NCBI GenBank assembly: GCA_012184525.1
Contig: WOFQ01000043.1
Span: 124,001-188,000, forward strand
From: Xenoacremonium recifei
Lineage: Eukaryota; Ascomycota; Sordariomycetes; Hypocreales; Nectriaceae
DNA: 64,000 nt
Direction: 5' to 3'
Both the position numbers and the translations under genes were made by a program. Under the pieces are notes generated by a model. It was not told the DNA's origin. It did no database searches and saw nothing but the letters and a program-made list of their open reading frames with translations. This document shows, one piece after another, positions 54,641-64,000 of the stretch (within the stretch, counting starts at the first letter, position 1; each line of letters begins with the position of its first letter).

Positions 54641-55420
54641 TTGCTGGAAGCAATTGGGGCGATTGTTCTGAGTTCGCCTATAGAACTTATTACATCGTTG
54701 TAAGCGAAGCCAAGAAGCTAGGCTGCCTTATACATGGCCTTTGAGCACGGCATCATCTTCCCCTTTCTCTAGATGTCGCCTTTCATTATGCCGAGCTTTT
54801 CTGCGTCATCAGGTGGATTGGCATTCTCCGAGACAACCCCCCGCAAACTACCCCAGAATTCTTCCTGGTCTCTCCTGGCATTCACATGGTGATGTCACAA
54901 TTTCTCCACGCTGATCAGCGTGCTAAGACTTCTCAAACTCCGTCAAGCCATTAAGTCGTCCCTCGTCTCATCTCGGGGCGATGTTTTCACGAAGAATGTT
55001 CCACTAGCCCATTGTGGACATATCATGACTTCCGGTCGCCTCTTTCAACAGTTCTTATTGAGATATGATTGGACTCGGGCTGAATTTGGCAAGTACAATA
55101 ATGGATTTGCACACATGGATCGTACTGACAGCAATGGCTCGAAGCAATGATTTGCATTCGAAGTCTTAGTAGCTCGTGGAAAAAGGAAGATTAATAAGCT
55201 GTGAACGGGATTCTATATGCAGCGCGTACCTAGAACCATCGACCGAGGTTTCGTTACCGAGACTCCTAATAGTTTGATCGTGCCGTGGCGACGGCGGGGT
55301 TGACGTAAGAAGCCGTCTTGATTATATACTGGTACAGCTGAGGAACGCAATATTGACCAAGGCACCCTAGAAAGTGTTAACAAGACCTTCACCGTCGCTC
55401 GATGGGCGAGTTGCGAGATC
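54641..55420. other. Spacer beside the pseudogene
   Basis: 780 bases. It may contain remains of the first exon of the propeller gene near 54660-54780, where a minus-strand frame has one stop. Otherwise nothing was seen. Confidence 0.35.
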
Positions 55421-55804
55421 TTAAATATGGAGCACTAGTATCACAACAATACAATACCCCTGACTAGCGCACGTCACACCCGGAACTTCGACCAGACAGG
55501 TGAGTATGCCATTACAGCAAACTTGTCTCTCGCTGGAGGAGCAGCTTGCTGCAGCTGTCGTCGTAGTTGAAACATTGGTGGTGAAAGTTGTTGTGGCCTT
55601 TTCGGTGGTTAAGGATGTCGTAGTGGGCTCTTCGGAAGTGACAGAGATGGCAGTTGTGGCAGCAGTAACAGTAGTGAGAGAAGCCGTCGTCGCAGTGATA
55701 GCAGTGCTCGAAGAAGGCGCTTGCGGCTTACAGGGACTTGTCAAAGAGCCAGCCACAAGCAAGCTCAATGAAATAAAAAAAGACAAAAATCCTCGTGCGT
55801 ACAT
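55421..55804 (-). CDS. Small secreted Thr-rich, Cys-containing protein, 127 aa
   Basis: A signal peptide (RGFLSFFISLSLLVAGSLTS) is followed by a ~60-residue Thr/Ser/Ala-rich linker, then a C-terminal cluster CSSSERQVCCNG, TCLVEV, TCASQGYC with six cysteines. The CC pair recalls hydrophobins, but spacing and length do not fit the eight-Cys pattern. The end (IVVILVLHI) is hydrophobic and could be read-through of an intron, so the true C terminus is uncertain. It may be a wall protein or effector-like protein. Confidence 0.55.
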   Translation of the reverse strand: MYARGFLSFFISLSLLVAGSLTSPCKPQAPSSSTAITATTASLTTVTAATTAISVTSEEPTTTSLTTEKATTTFTTNVSTTTTAAASCSSSERQVCCNGILTCLVEVPGVTCASQGYCIVVILVLHI

Positions 55805-57011
55805 TATGAAAAGAGCGACAAATGAAAGGAGTGCGACGTAAGGAAAATGAAGACTTGTAGCAAGAATGCCAGGTCATGTCCTGTCATGTCGTATTTGAGC
55901 GTGTGGCAATTGCGGTGCCGCCTCAGTTGAAAGCCCCCTGCTAGAAGCTAGTCTAAGCACCGCCTGTCCGCACCGGAAAATACTGCATAGTGCAGGGCGG
56001 GATCCCCGCGAAATCAGGGCATCGCATGATGGGTGCGTTGTTTGCCAGGGATTAATAAACATTTCGCTGACCGGCAGCCAGTCATGTCCAGGAACGAGAC
56101 GGCGGCTAGAAGAAGGCACGAGACATTGGGTGGCTCTGAGACGAGAGGAATCAATAGTCCCTACCGCTAGCTTGTGGTCTTGACTGAAATGGCCAGCGTG
56201 GAGCTTTGCTACCAACAAGTTGACGGTGAAGCTCACCGTCCGCTGGCTGTTTTACTTTCTAAATTTAGACTGATTTACGCTGCTTGCAAGCTTTGCAAAG
56301 TGCGTTGCCTTGGAGCCGAGACTCCGTGAAGTGAAAGCCGGTGATCCAGCCTACATTTTAGCATCCGACCCAAGTATACTCAGACAAGTGAGGGTGGAGT
56401 TTAGGATCCCGCCTTGGCAGCTCCATGTGGCTTCGGGGAAGTGTCAGCTTGCAGCCGAAGGTCAACTTCCCCAGAGAGCGCAGCCCCTCGATGGCGACAT
56501 GCCAAGGGGCAGCTTTCGGGATCCGGAGTAAGCTACACAATTAGTGATGGACTAGCCAATCACTTCACGACGGATGCCAGTCTATCTTGAGCCAAGGAAT
56601 TGTTATACCTCATGCTGAGATCTTCCTACCGTTTTTACTGACATGCTTTAAGATGCAAAATCTATGCTGACACTGAATAAACGCAGCGGGTACCTAAGAA
56701 ATCGAGACAGCTTCCTGCCGGCAGAGTTGCTTAAAGAGGTTCATGTGTAAGCAATTATTGATAGGACGGGCTCGAACAATCTCTAGGCACGAGCCGAAAC
56801 TGAGCCATTAAGTAGTTCTACAGAGCTTCTGAGTCACTTCGCTTGCCATGGTACAAAATTGGGAAGCAGTCACATTTTTAGGTGTCAGAACCAAATCAGA
56901 TCCTGATATTCCTTCTTTTAAAAATTATTGTAGTGATCTATTCTAAAACCGTACTCTATCGCTATTCCGCAATGCTCTGTTTGTACATAGTATACATGAC
57001 AATCGCTGTAA
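55805..57011. other. 1.2 kb gene-poor stretch
   Basis: Frames at 55874-56236 (minus) and 56310-56531 (plus) have no recognisable features. The part nearest 57012 carries the 3' region of the Hrip1-like gene. Confidence 0.4.
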
Positions 57012-57494
57012 TTAAAACAAGCCAAACTTCTTGGGGCCGTCGTAGCTCTGCACAACGGCGTTGGGCTCGTCAGACATGACCAAGTCCTTGTTGGGGATCA
57101 GGTGCGAGCCGGCCTCGTTGCTGGATGGTGTAACGGGCTCAGAGACCTTCAGGGTCAAACCCTTCTTGCTGCGAGTGACGCTGAAGGTTCGAGACGAGTC
57201 TTTGCACTTTCCGTGCTTGACGTTGGGCAGGGTACCGTCCGTGTTGGCGGTAACCAGGGCCTCGCAGTGAACTGGGGTGGTCTCCATGGTGCCGGGCTGC
57301 AGGACGCCAAAGGTATAGCTAGGAATGCGGTCAGCGTGCGGTCCTTCAATGACAAAGAATCCCAAGTTGCCGATAACTTACCTGCACTGGGTGCTGTGAG
57401 GGATGCAGGCGGCAGTGAAGCCGGAGACCTTGAAAACCGGCTGAGGCGCGGCGGACGCAACAGCGGCAAGGAGGGCGACAGCGGCAAACTTCAT
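57012..57494 (-). CDS. Small secreted protein, Hrip1-like (hypersensitive-response inducing), 139 aa
   Basis: A signal peptide (MKFAAVALLAAVASAAP) precedes a mature protein with four cysteines: two in ACIPHSTQC, one in VHCEALVT and one in HGKCKDSS. The intron 57319-57381 joins in frame inside the first Cys pair region, 140 codons with stop. PGTMETTP and a TFSVTRSKKGLTLKV strand pair resemble the Alternaria Hrip1 group, small beta-rich secreted proteins that trigger defence responses in plants (known of that family). Homologues also occur in non-pathogens, so a pathogenic role is not implied. Codons are strongly C-ending, which suggests high expression. Confidence 0.8.
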
Positions 57495-58241
57495 TTTGGC
57501 GGTGAATTGGAGGCTGGAGACGGTCGGGTTTGCAAGATTGAGGATGAGGCTGGATGAGGTTGAATGGATGTTCGGTTTTCAGAGCTGACTTGAGAGCAGG
57601 ATTGTCACTTTTTTATATCGTGAGATTCCTGCCAAGTTCTGGAACGTCATAATACATACCTATGCTCTGACCCTTTTTTCGATCTTCGGAATACAGCGGA
57701 TCAACCCTCGTATTGAGCTGTAGTGGGGGAATTAAGGGTCGTGGCAGCTAGTCTGCTCGTATTCCACATGCCGAAATGGGCCTCGATTCTCGTGGACTCA
57801 CGAACTATGTCGATCCGGTGACCAAAATAAAGGGTGCTCAGCCTCAATGACATCACGCCTCTTTTTTCCCGTCGCCTCGTCTGGCCATAGGCGAGCGCTA
57901 GAACACGGCCATAACTCCCAATTTGGATATATCTGCTGGTTCAGCCCTAGCACTATATCGCGAAAAGCAATTCACCGCCACCTTGAATTAAAGGCACATT
58001 TAAACAATGCATAAAGTTTCACCTAGGCTTTCATTTCGGAACGAGCGAGGTTAATTATAGATTTCAATAGGATAATGTTGATCTGAGTGGGTGACAATTT
58101 GAAACCGTAATTTGCTGACATTGTCGGCAGTTCATTCTGACAATACCCATTCATGCGAACATGAAACACGTAAGAAATAATCGTCTCCTCCTACAAATAC
58201 TCAAGGAAAAATAGCCCTCGTTGCAACATGAGAATACTTAC
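57495..58241. other. Spacer, Hrip1-like promoter
   Basis: 747 bases with no gene. It should contain the promoter of the secreted protein gene and the 3' region of the sulfate permease. Confidence 0.4.
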
Positions 58242-60346
58242 CTAGGCCTCCACCTTTTCAAGATGCGCCGCATTAGCTTTCAGTGTCTCACTAACGACAG
58301 AGTCGCGTCGCCTCGGAGCCCTCAGAGCGCTCGCGACGTCAGGATAAAGAAGCGTGCTCTCTTCCAGGTCATAATCATCTGCTGATTGGGTTCCCATTTC
58401 AATGATGACCCAATTGGCTCTCGCAAACCGGTCTCGGACGTATTGAGACATATCAACGAACCGGATCTCGACTCCAGAGCCTCCATATTTCTTAACACTT
58501 GCGACGAAGGTTCTGAGGTGGGTGACAGCAGTGCTGTCGATATGATTAACTCTTCCAAAGTCAAGAATGACGAGATCGATGGCCGGCAGCATTGTCGGGT
58601 CGTGAACCCCGGCACGTTTTCGCAGGCGAGCGAGCCGCTTCTCACCAACCACGGACCAGTTACGTTCGTGCTCTGGCCCATGACTGCCGTTGTAAATTGG
58701 CGCGTGGAAGGTCTGCACATCGTCCAGCGCTTTGGAGAGATTTCCATGGGCGTTGGGGAAGAAAAGGGACTCGTTGAAGCGGAACACCCGCGTGTCAGGC
58801 GGAATGTGTGCTGGGCGTGAGCGTGCTTCATCCAAGGCGATCGCGAGTTCTGAACGGGTTTCAACGCCGCCACTGGTCGAGGATAACCGAGTGAAAGCCT
58901 GACGTAGAACAACGTAGACAAGGTTGAATCCAACAGCGCAAGCAATGGAAATTTCAGTCGAGACGAAAAGAGCCACCCAAAATGCGATCATTGAGGCGAT
59001 AAAATCTGCCAGCGATGTCTTCCAAAACCTGTAAAATGTCGATGGCGGCGAGATCAAGCCCCATACGGCGAGAATAATGATGGCCGCTAGAGTTGCCTTA
59101 GGAATCCAGTAAAGCACTCCGACGAGCTCGTATATGCAAACGAGGATCACAGCCATCGTTACGAGGCCTGAGAGCGGAGACTTGACGTTGCAGGCATCGT
59201 TGACAGCTGTGCGGGACATGGCACCCCCAACACCCATAGCATGGAAGAAGCTGTTGAAGAAGTTGGTAAGACCGAAGTAGCAAAGTTCTTGGCTTTGATC
59301 CATGGTGTAGTCATTCTTGACAGCAAAAGCACGGGCAATGGCTGTATGTTCGATAGCAGCGCCGATAAAGACAGCAATGCTGCGGCCAGCAACATGCGGT
59401 ATGAGATCGCGCCTCGGCATTTTCGGGGCTTCCTGCCCATCTGCCTGCACCTTGACAACATCAAAGAGGAAGTCGTCTCGGTTCTTATTGACTGCATAGC
59501 CGATACCGGTGAAAAGAACAAGGCAAAGAAATGCTCTGGTAATAGACAAGAACCAAACAATCTTATACTCCTTGCCCCATTTCTTTCCGGAGATCTCAAG
59601 TATCTTCAAGAAGATAATCCCAGAGAAGCCAATGAGACATGCCCAGCCATTTGCTTGGGGTAGATCATGAAAGATGTCATGAATCTGCGTGGCCGTGCCA
59701 CTGCCAACGTTCTCTTCTCCAAGGAAGGAGGGGATCTGGTTCAGTATAATCGTGATGGCCACTGCTGAGATGAAGCCATTGAGGACAGGAAGGGAGATGA
59801 ACTCTAGCAGGAATCCCAGTTTCAGAAAACCGAGTGCTAGACCATAGACTCCCATCATGAAGGCTGTAGCAGACGCGATCTCGGACGGTGTCCATCGGTC
59901 TTGGAGTGCGTTGACGTTATCGGAGGTGAGGAGACCGATGAGTGAGGTCGGGCCAGTCGAAAGATCTAAAGACCTCTGGTTAGTCATTCATATCGTCACA
60001 GTCTCTACCCCAGCTTATAGGTACCTTTTGTTGTTCCCATAAAGGTGTAAATCACAGCAGGCAACCAACTCGACATGAGGCCATACTGAACCGGGATCTC
60101 CGCGATCTTGGCATAGGAAAGACCCTGAGGAATGAGCATAAGACCGATGGTCAACCCAGCAATGAAGTCATTGAGAATCCATCTTGGGTTGTATCTTGGC
60201 AACCATCCGATGATTGGCAACTTCTCCGAGAGATATTGCACAGAAGCACTCGGGAAAGCTCGTGCACCAGCTCCGGCCAAACGGCCGACCCGGTTCCAGG
60301 TGACGTCGGTCTTGAGATCAGTCTTGACTGCCTCGACAACCTTCAT
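58242..60346 (-). CDS. SulP sulfate permease with STAS domain, 681 aa
   Basis: Two exons (intron 59966-60024) give 682 codons with stop. The N-terminal membrane part has LPIIGWLPRYNPRWILNDF and GLTIGLMLIPQGLSYAKIAE, the SulP signature. Later helices include GGAMSRTAVNDACN (conserved SRTAVN). The C-terminal ~150 residues form a STAS domain with VILDFGRVNHIDSTAVTHLR. The start at 60346 (MKVVEAV) is preferred over an ATG 13 codons upstream. It is a plasma-membrane sulfate:proton symporter of the yeast Sul1 / Neurospora CYS-14 type. Control by the sulfur regulator MetR/CYS3 is known for the family, but I did not find a clear site here. It pairs functionally with the sulfatase. Confidence 0.93.
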
Positions 60347-61598
60347 AATGTTTAAGTCCTTGGGAAAGTGTATAGTAATTTTCAAAGTTCAGGTTTGTAT
60401 CTGCCTACTGAGTACCTAAAGCCAACAGCATGACCCTCACTAGGGCCTTTTATACCAGATCTACACAGTATGAGGGACACTCCAACAAACACATCAGCCT
60501 GGGCCCCTTGATTATACTGAAGTTTTTGATTAGAGGAGTATAAACATAGACCGCAATGAATGGGTAACATCCTAAATCGACACTAATGTACGGCCCCGTC
60601 ACGCGAATCCTTCAAAGGGTGTCCTGCGCACGTATTTCGACCATATCTCGGTCTTCGGGATGTAAGACGTACCTCGTGAACCAGTTTGATCAAGTTTAAT
60701 GATTTATCTCTCACGTAGAGGACGATCTCTATCCAATGACTTCAAATCGGTTCAAGCCCAGACTCTCCTGAGGGTGTAGGGCGATTGGTGAAGACGAGCC
60801 GGGGCGAGGCTATTGAGTTGGGGCTGAGATTGATATGAGCTGGACCCTAACAGAGCTCGACGAGCTTTAGGGTTGCAATGGTCCGGGGAACTAGGATGAA
60901 ACCAAGACAAAAACCGGCATATGCGGCCGACTTAAGCCTTCTTCTGGTTGATATCGGGGACGGAGGTTTCACTGCGTGGGGGGAAAGCCACCCAAAAGAC
61001 TTAGCAAGAGAATCGATTCGTGGAGAGACGACTTGGATTCAGTCGATGATACTGAATGACGGCACAAAAGATCCTATGATCACCTTCGCCGCGCGGAGCG
61101 ACGAATAAAGAGGTTGTAAGTATCTGGCTGCAGGTCAGCAAGGTCGTCACATTTAGCCGTCCAATAGGGGCATGCGGGGATGGGGTCTTACCTCTGTCCT
61201 CATCAGGAAGGTGATCCGACAGTCCAGGAGGGATGATCATGGTGTCGTGTGCAGGCGTCTCCCTAAGCATTGCAGACCATATTGTTATTCGAAAGTGACA
61301 TGACCGAGTCAGTTAGATGAGAGTTCAGCACTGTTGCGCAAAGTAAGTTGTCACGATATTTCTTACCAGATTGTGAAAGTACTATTTCCTCTACTCGTTA
61401 GTTCTATATCGAATAGTAGCTATTGTTTTCAAAAAAGAGGAGTTGAGATACATGAGCCAGCCAGATAGATGAAACGCGCGCGTAACCCAATGCAAGTGTG
61501 ATGAGGCCAAAAATAGCCCCGAGGGTAGCAGAAGCACGAGAAGAACCTTGGGCTGTCTCATTGGTCTTGCGGTCACTACCCCTCCTTTGCGGGCGTCT
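60347..61598. other. Spacer, sulfate permease promoter
   Basis: 1.25 kb without a convincing gene. The left part should be the permease promoter and the right part the 3' region of the DUF1275 gene. Small frames at 60878-61108 and 61001-61270 overlap on opposite strands. Confidence 0.4.
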
Positions 61599-62503
61599 TT
61601 ATCCCTCGGCTGGCCAACAAGCCCATGAGACAACGATGAAGAGCTTCAAAGCTGCTGCAATCCACAATGCGCCCGCAGTCCCTAGAGAACTCTTGGCAAT
61701 CAGTCCGCCTAGCAGAGCACCTACCAGAAGCAGGGATGGTGCCGCCAGCCTCTGGTTTCTGTCCACGTTGACGAAGATACTCTCAAAGAGCTCCGCATCC
61801 GAGAACAAGTCACAATAGATACTTGTGAGAACCACACTCGTAAGAGCATTGAACTTGAGAGCTCGGCTTGCAACGGCTTGTCCGCAGCTTTGGAAAGCGA
61901 CGAGGGCTATTGGAAGCAGCACATACCAAGGGACATCGTCAGAACCATAATCCTTCGGGCCCCAGGTGACAACGGCCGCGGCCACAACGATGAAGAGCAT
62001 CTGGATAACGAACGACAGACATAGAACCCATCTACGCTTGGGAGATGGCGAGAATAATCTGTGCAGGCGGCTGAAAAAGAACGATCCCACGCAGAAGGAG
62101 AGGATGGAGATGCCCGACTTCTTCCAGCGATTTGTTCCGGCAGTTGGGCCTAGGCCAACGTAGACAGTGTTCCCTGAAGATGTTAGCGAATGATATGGCA
62201 ACGGGTGATAGAGCTGATTCCCGCGTATAACTTACCAGTCTGCATCGAGACGAACGCTCCCCACGTGGAGATGGACGCGCTGTCCAGGATGCCTGTGATA
62301 ATGTAGCAGGCGAGGAGAACCACGTCTGCCCAATCGCGACGAACATCGACAACCATCCGTCGACGCCACCACGAAGGACGGGACGGCTTTGGGCCAAGCA
62401 AGGGCTGCTCCTCCGGGTTGGGTTGCGACACGCCATTCTGTGCTGTGGCGGTTGGAGGGCCATCTTCGCTACCCCGCGAATGAGAGTTCGGCTGTGCTGA
62501 CAT
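61599..62503 (-). CDS. DUF1275 (YoaK-like) membrane protein, 280 aa
   Basis: Two exons (intron 62174-62235) give 281 codons with stop. After a ~60-residue hydrophilic N terminus, the family core reads DWADVVLLACYIITGILDSAS and WGAFVSMQTGNTVYVGLG, the conserved QTGN region of DUF1275. SFCVGSFFFSRLHRLF and ALVAFQSCGQAVASRAL follow, for about six helices in all. The function is unknown. An ATG 17 codons upstream exists (62554) but is less like relatives. The oxalate decarboxylase gene diverges from it. Confidence 0.88.
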
Positions 62504-63067
62504 GCTGGCTCGCTTGGTTGCCTCGATTGAACAATGGTGACTTGTACACGGCACGGGGTCACTGGGAATTCCGGCTGTTTTCTATTTGCGAGACTCGGGG
62601 ACCATCTAGTGATGGTTGCCGGCGCTTCACCGAGATTATTCCTAAGCGAAGGAACCTTGGCTCGGACATTGATCCCAAAGTTAATAAAGCTCCCGTGTTA
62701 TCAGAATGACACAATTGGTCGTCAGCGTCCGCCACTTCTTCCCCGCGTTTCTCATCGCAGATCCGATGCACCCCGCACGGGGGAGACGCAACCATCACAA
62801 AAGACCATGTCACCCTTGACGGAATAAACCCTAAATGGAGAAGACTCGGCCATGCTTCGGTTTGCGGGTTTCCGGATGCCACTCGTTCCGATCGACAGTA
62901 GCTCCCCAGGAGCTTATAGGAACTCATGTGTCTAGCCCAGGAGGTCCCAACGGACTACCCCGACGCACTCATCGAGTCCAGCTTCTTGATCACACGAACA
63001 CCACCCACACGAAGACTGACGAATAGGGTTGAAAGCTCCCAATTACCCGCACTTGCCCCAATCCGCA
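62504..63067. promoter_or_regulatory. Divergent spacer, DUF1275 and oxalate decarboxylase
   Basis: 564 bases between two outward start codons hold both promoters. No clear site was assigned. Confidence 0.45.
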
Positions 63068-64000
63068 ATGATTCCTCTGGCCCTCCTCTACGTGGCATTG
63101 GCTCTGCCCGCCTGCAAGGGCATTCCAATTCAGGACAGTCCTCGACAGCGGCTGCTCGATGGTCTGGGTCTCTCATCCGACTACCGCAGCGTATCTGGTG
63201 GGGGCAGAGTCCCCTTCACTCCTGGCCACCGGGACCGTTACGACCATGCAGTCGACGCTGTTGGGGATGACCTCGACCCTCTTCCCTGGCGAAATGGCCT
63301 AGGTGCATCAGTCCTGGGCCCATGGAATAAGGATCGGTCTCGCCAGAACCCAGATCTCGTGCGCCCTCCGAGCACAGATCGCGGGAATCTGGCGAATATG
63401 CGATGGAGTTTTGCTGACTCCCACATTCGTATTGAGGTGAGCTTAATAAGAACTGAGCTGACGGGGTGTCAAAAGAGCCATGTCCTGGACTATTTGCTGA
63501 CGTGGGGTAGGAGGGAGGATGGACTCGTCAGACAACCATTCGAGAGCTGGCAACCAGTGTTGAGCTGGCGGGTGTGAATATGCGACTCGGAGAGGGAGTC
63601 ATCCGAGAGCTGCATTGGCATAAGGAAGCCGAATGGGCCTATGTTCTTGATGGTGAAGTACGAGTAACCGCGCTTGATTACGAAGGCGGAAACTTCATCG
63701 ATGACTTGAAGAAAGGCGATCTTTGGGTAAGTTGATCCTAATAAGAACGGGGGGTTGCAAAAGTGTCACATTGGGAATAAGGGCACCATGCTAAGCTATT
63801 CAGTACTTCCCCAGCGGCGTGCCTCATTCCCTGCAGGGTCTGAGTGAAAATGGGACAGAATTTCTGCTTATCTTTGATGACGGTCGGTTCTCCGAAGAAT
63901 CTACTTTCATTCTGACGGATTGGCTGGGTAGGTTTCCTCGAGCTCTCGACACTCTCAAACTCTAACCTCAAAAAGCGCATACTCCTAAATCTGTTATCGC
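63068..64000 (+). CDS. Oxalate decarboxylase (bicupin), 5' part, runs off the window
   Basis: A signal peptide (MIPLALLYVALALPACKG) begins a secreted protein. Introns near 63437-63509, 63727-63804 and 63930-63979 join the exons. The first cupin has RELHWHKEAEWAYVLDGEVRV, with the two His and the Glu that bind Mn, and FPSGVPHSLQG with the third His. After the last intron, DWLAHTP is the usual linker before the second cupin. The enzyme converts oxalate to formate and CO2 at acid pH. The second cupin and the lid Glu lie outside the window. A fungal oxalate decarboxylase is almost certain. Confidence 0.9.

Noticed and set aside
55874..56236. 120-codon minus-strand frame
   Set aside because: No recognisable feature, and it has overlapping competing frames.
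1..64000. Secondary-metabolite cluster with a core synthase
   Set aside because: Oxidoreductases, regulators and transporters are present, but there is no PKS, NRPS, terpene cyclase or prenyltransferase frame.
1..64000. tRNA genes, CRISPR arrays or complete transposons
   Set aside because: Reading for B-box sequences, regular spaced repeats, transposase motifs and terminal repeats gave none that I could support.

Overview
The window is nuclear DNA of a filamentous ascomycete (Pezizomycotina). The evidence is the gene content: five Zn2Cys6 regulators, two Dal5-type permeases, two RTA1-like proteins, a siderophore permease and a small secreted Hrip1-like protein. Genes are broken by many 45-70 base introns with GT-AG ends and CTAAC/CTGAC-like branch sites. 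Genes lie on both strands with 0.3-3 kb gaps and no operon structure. I could not fix the genus. No secondary-metabolite core enzyme (PKS, NRPS, terpene cyclase), transposon, tRNA or CRISPR was seen. All exon joins were made by eye. Where lengths in frame are quoted, the exon sums were checked to be multiples of three.

Left part (1-27 kb): an F-box protein and a gene relic come first. Next is a possible catabolic group: a Dal5-type permease divergent from a FAD amine oxidase, an intronless argininosuccinate-lyase-like enzyme with a changed substrate loop, and a 17-exon Zn2Cys6 regulator. An RTA1-like protein, a second Zn2Cys6 gene and a Ser/Thr-rich membrane protein follow. A second group then holds a Zn2Cys6 regulator, a short-chain dehydrogenase, a FAD monooxygenase, another Zn2Cys6 regulator and a second RTA1-like protein.

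Middle (27-46.7 kb): an M28 glutamate-carboxypeptidase-like enzyme and an M20-family hydrolase share a strand. The M20 gene is divergent from a second Dal5-type permease, across a spacer with a GATA-factor inverted repeat. Together they look like an uptake-and-hydrolysis unit for peptide-like or N-acyl amino acid nitrogen sources. A stand-alone Rieske protein follows. Then comes the most unusual gene, a predicted 1688-residue protein with an N-terminal GHKL (Hsp90-like) ATPase and a C-terminal NO VEIN/DUF3883 nuclease-like domain. A 3.1 kb gene-poor stretch leads to a siderophore permease.

Right part (47-64 kb): a short-chain dehydrogenase, a secreted serine carboxypeptidase, a sulfatase without signal peptide, a five-bladed-propeller glycosidase pseudogene (two in-frame TAG codons), two small secreted proteins, a SulP sulfate permease, a DUF1275 membrane protein, and the 5' part of an oxalate decarboxylase that runs off the window. 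Sulfatase and sulfate permease within 6 kb suggest sulfate-ester scavenging.
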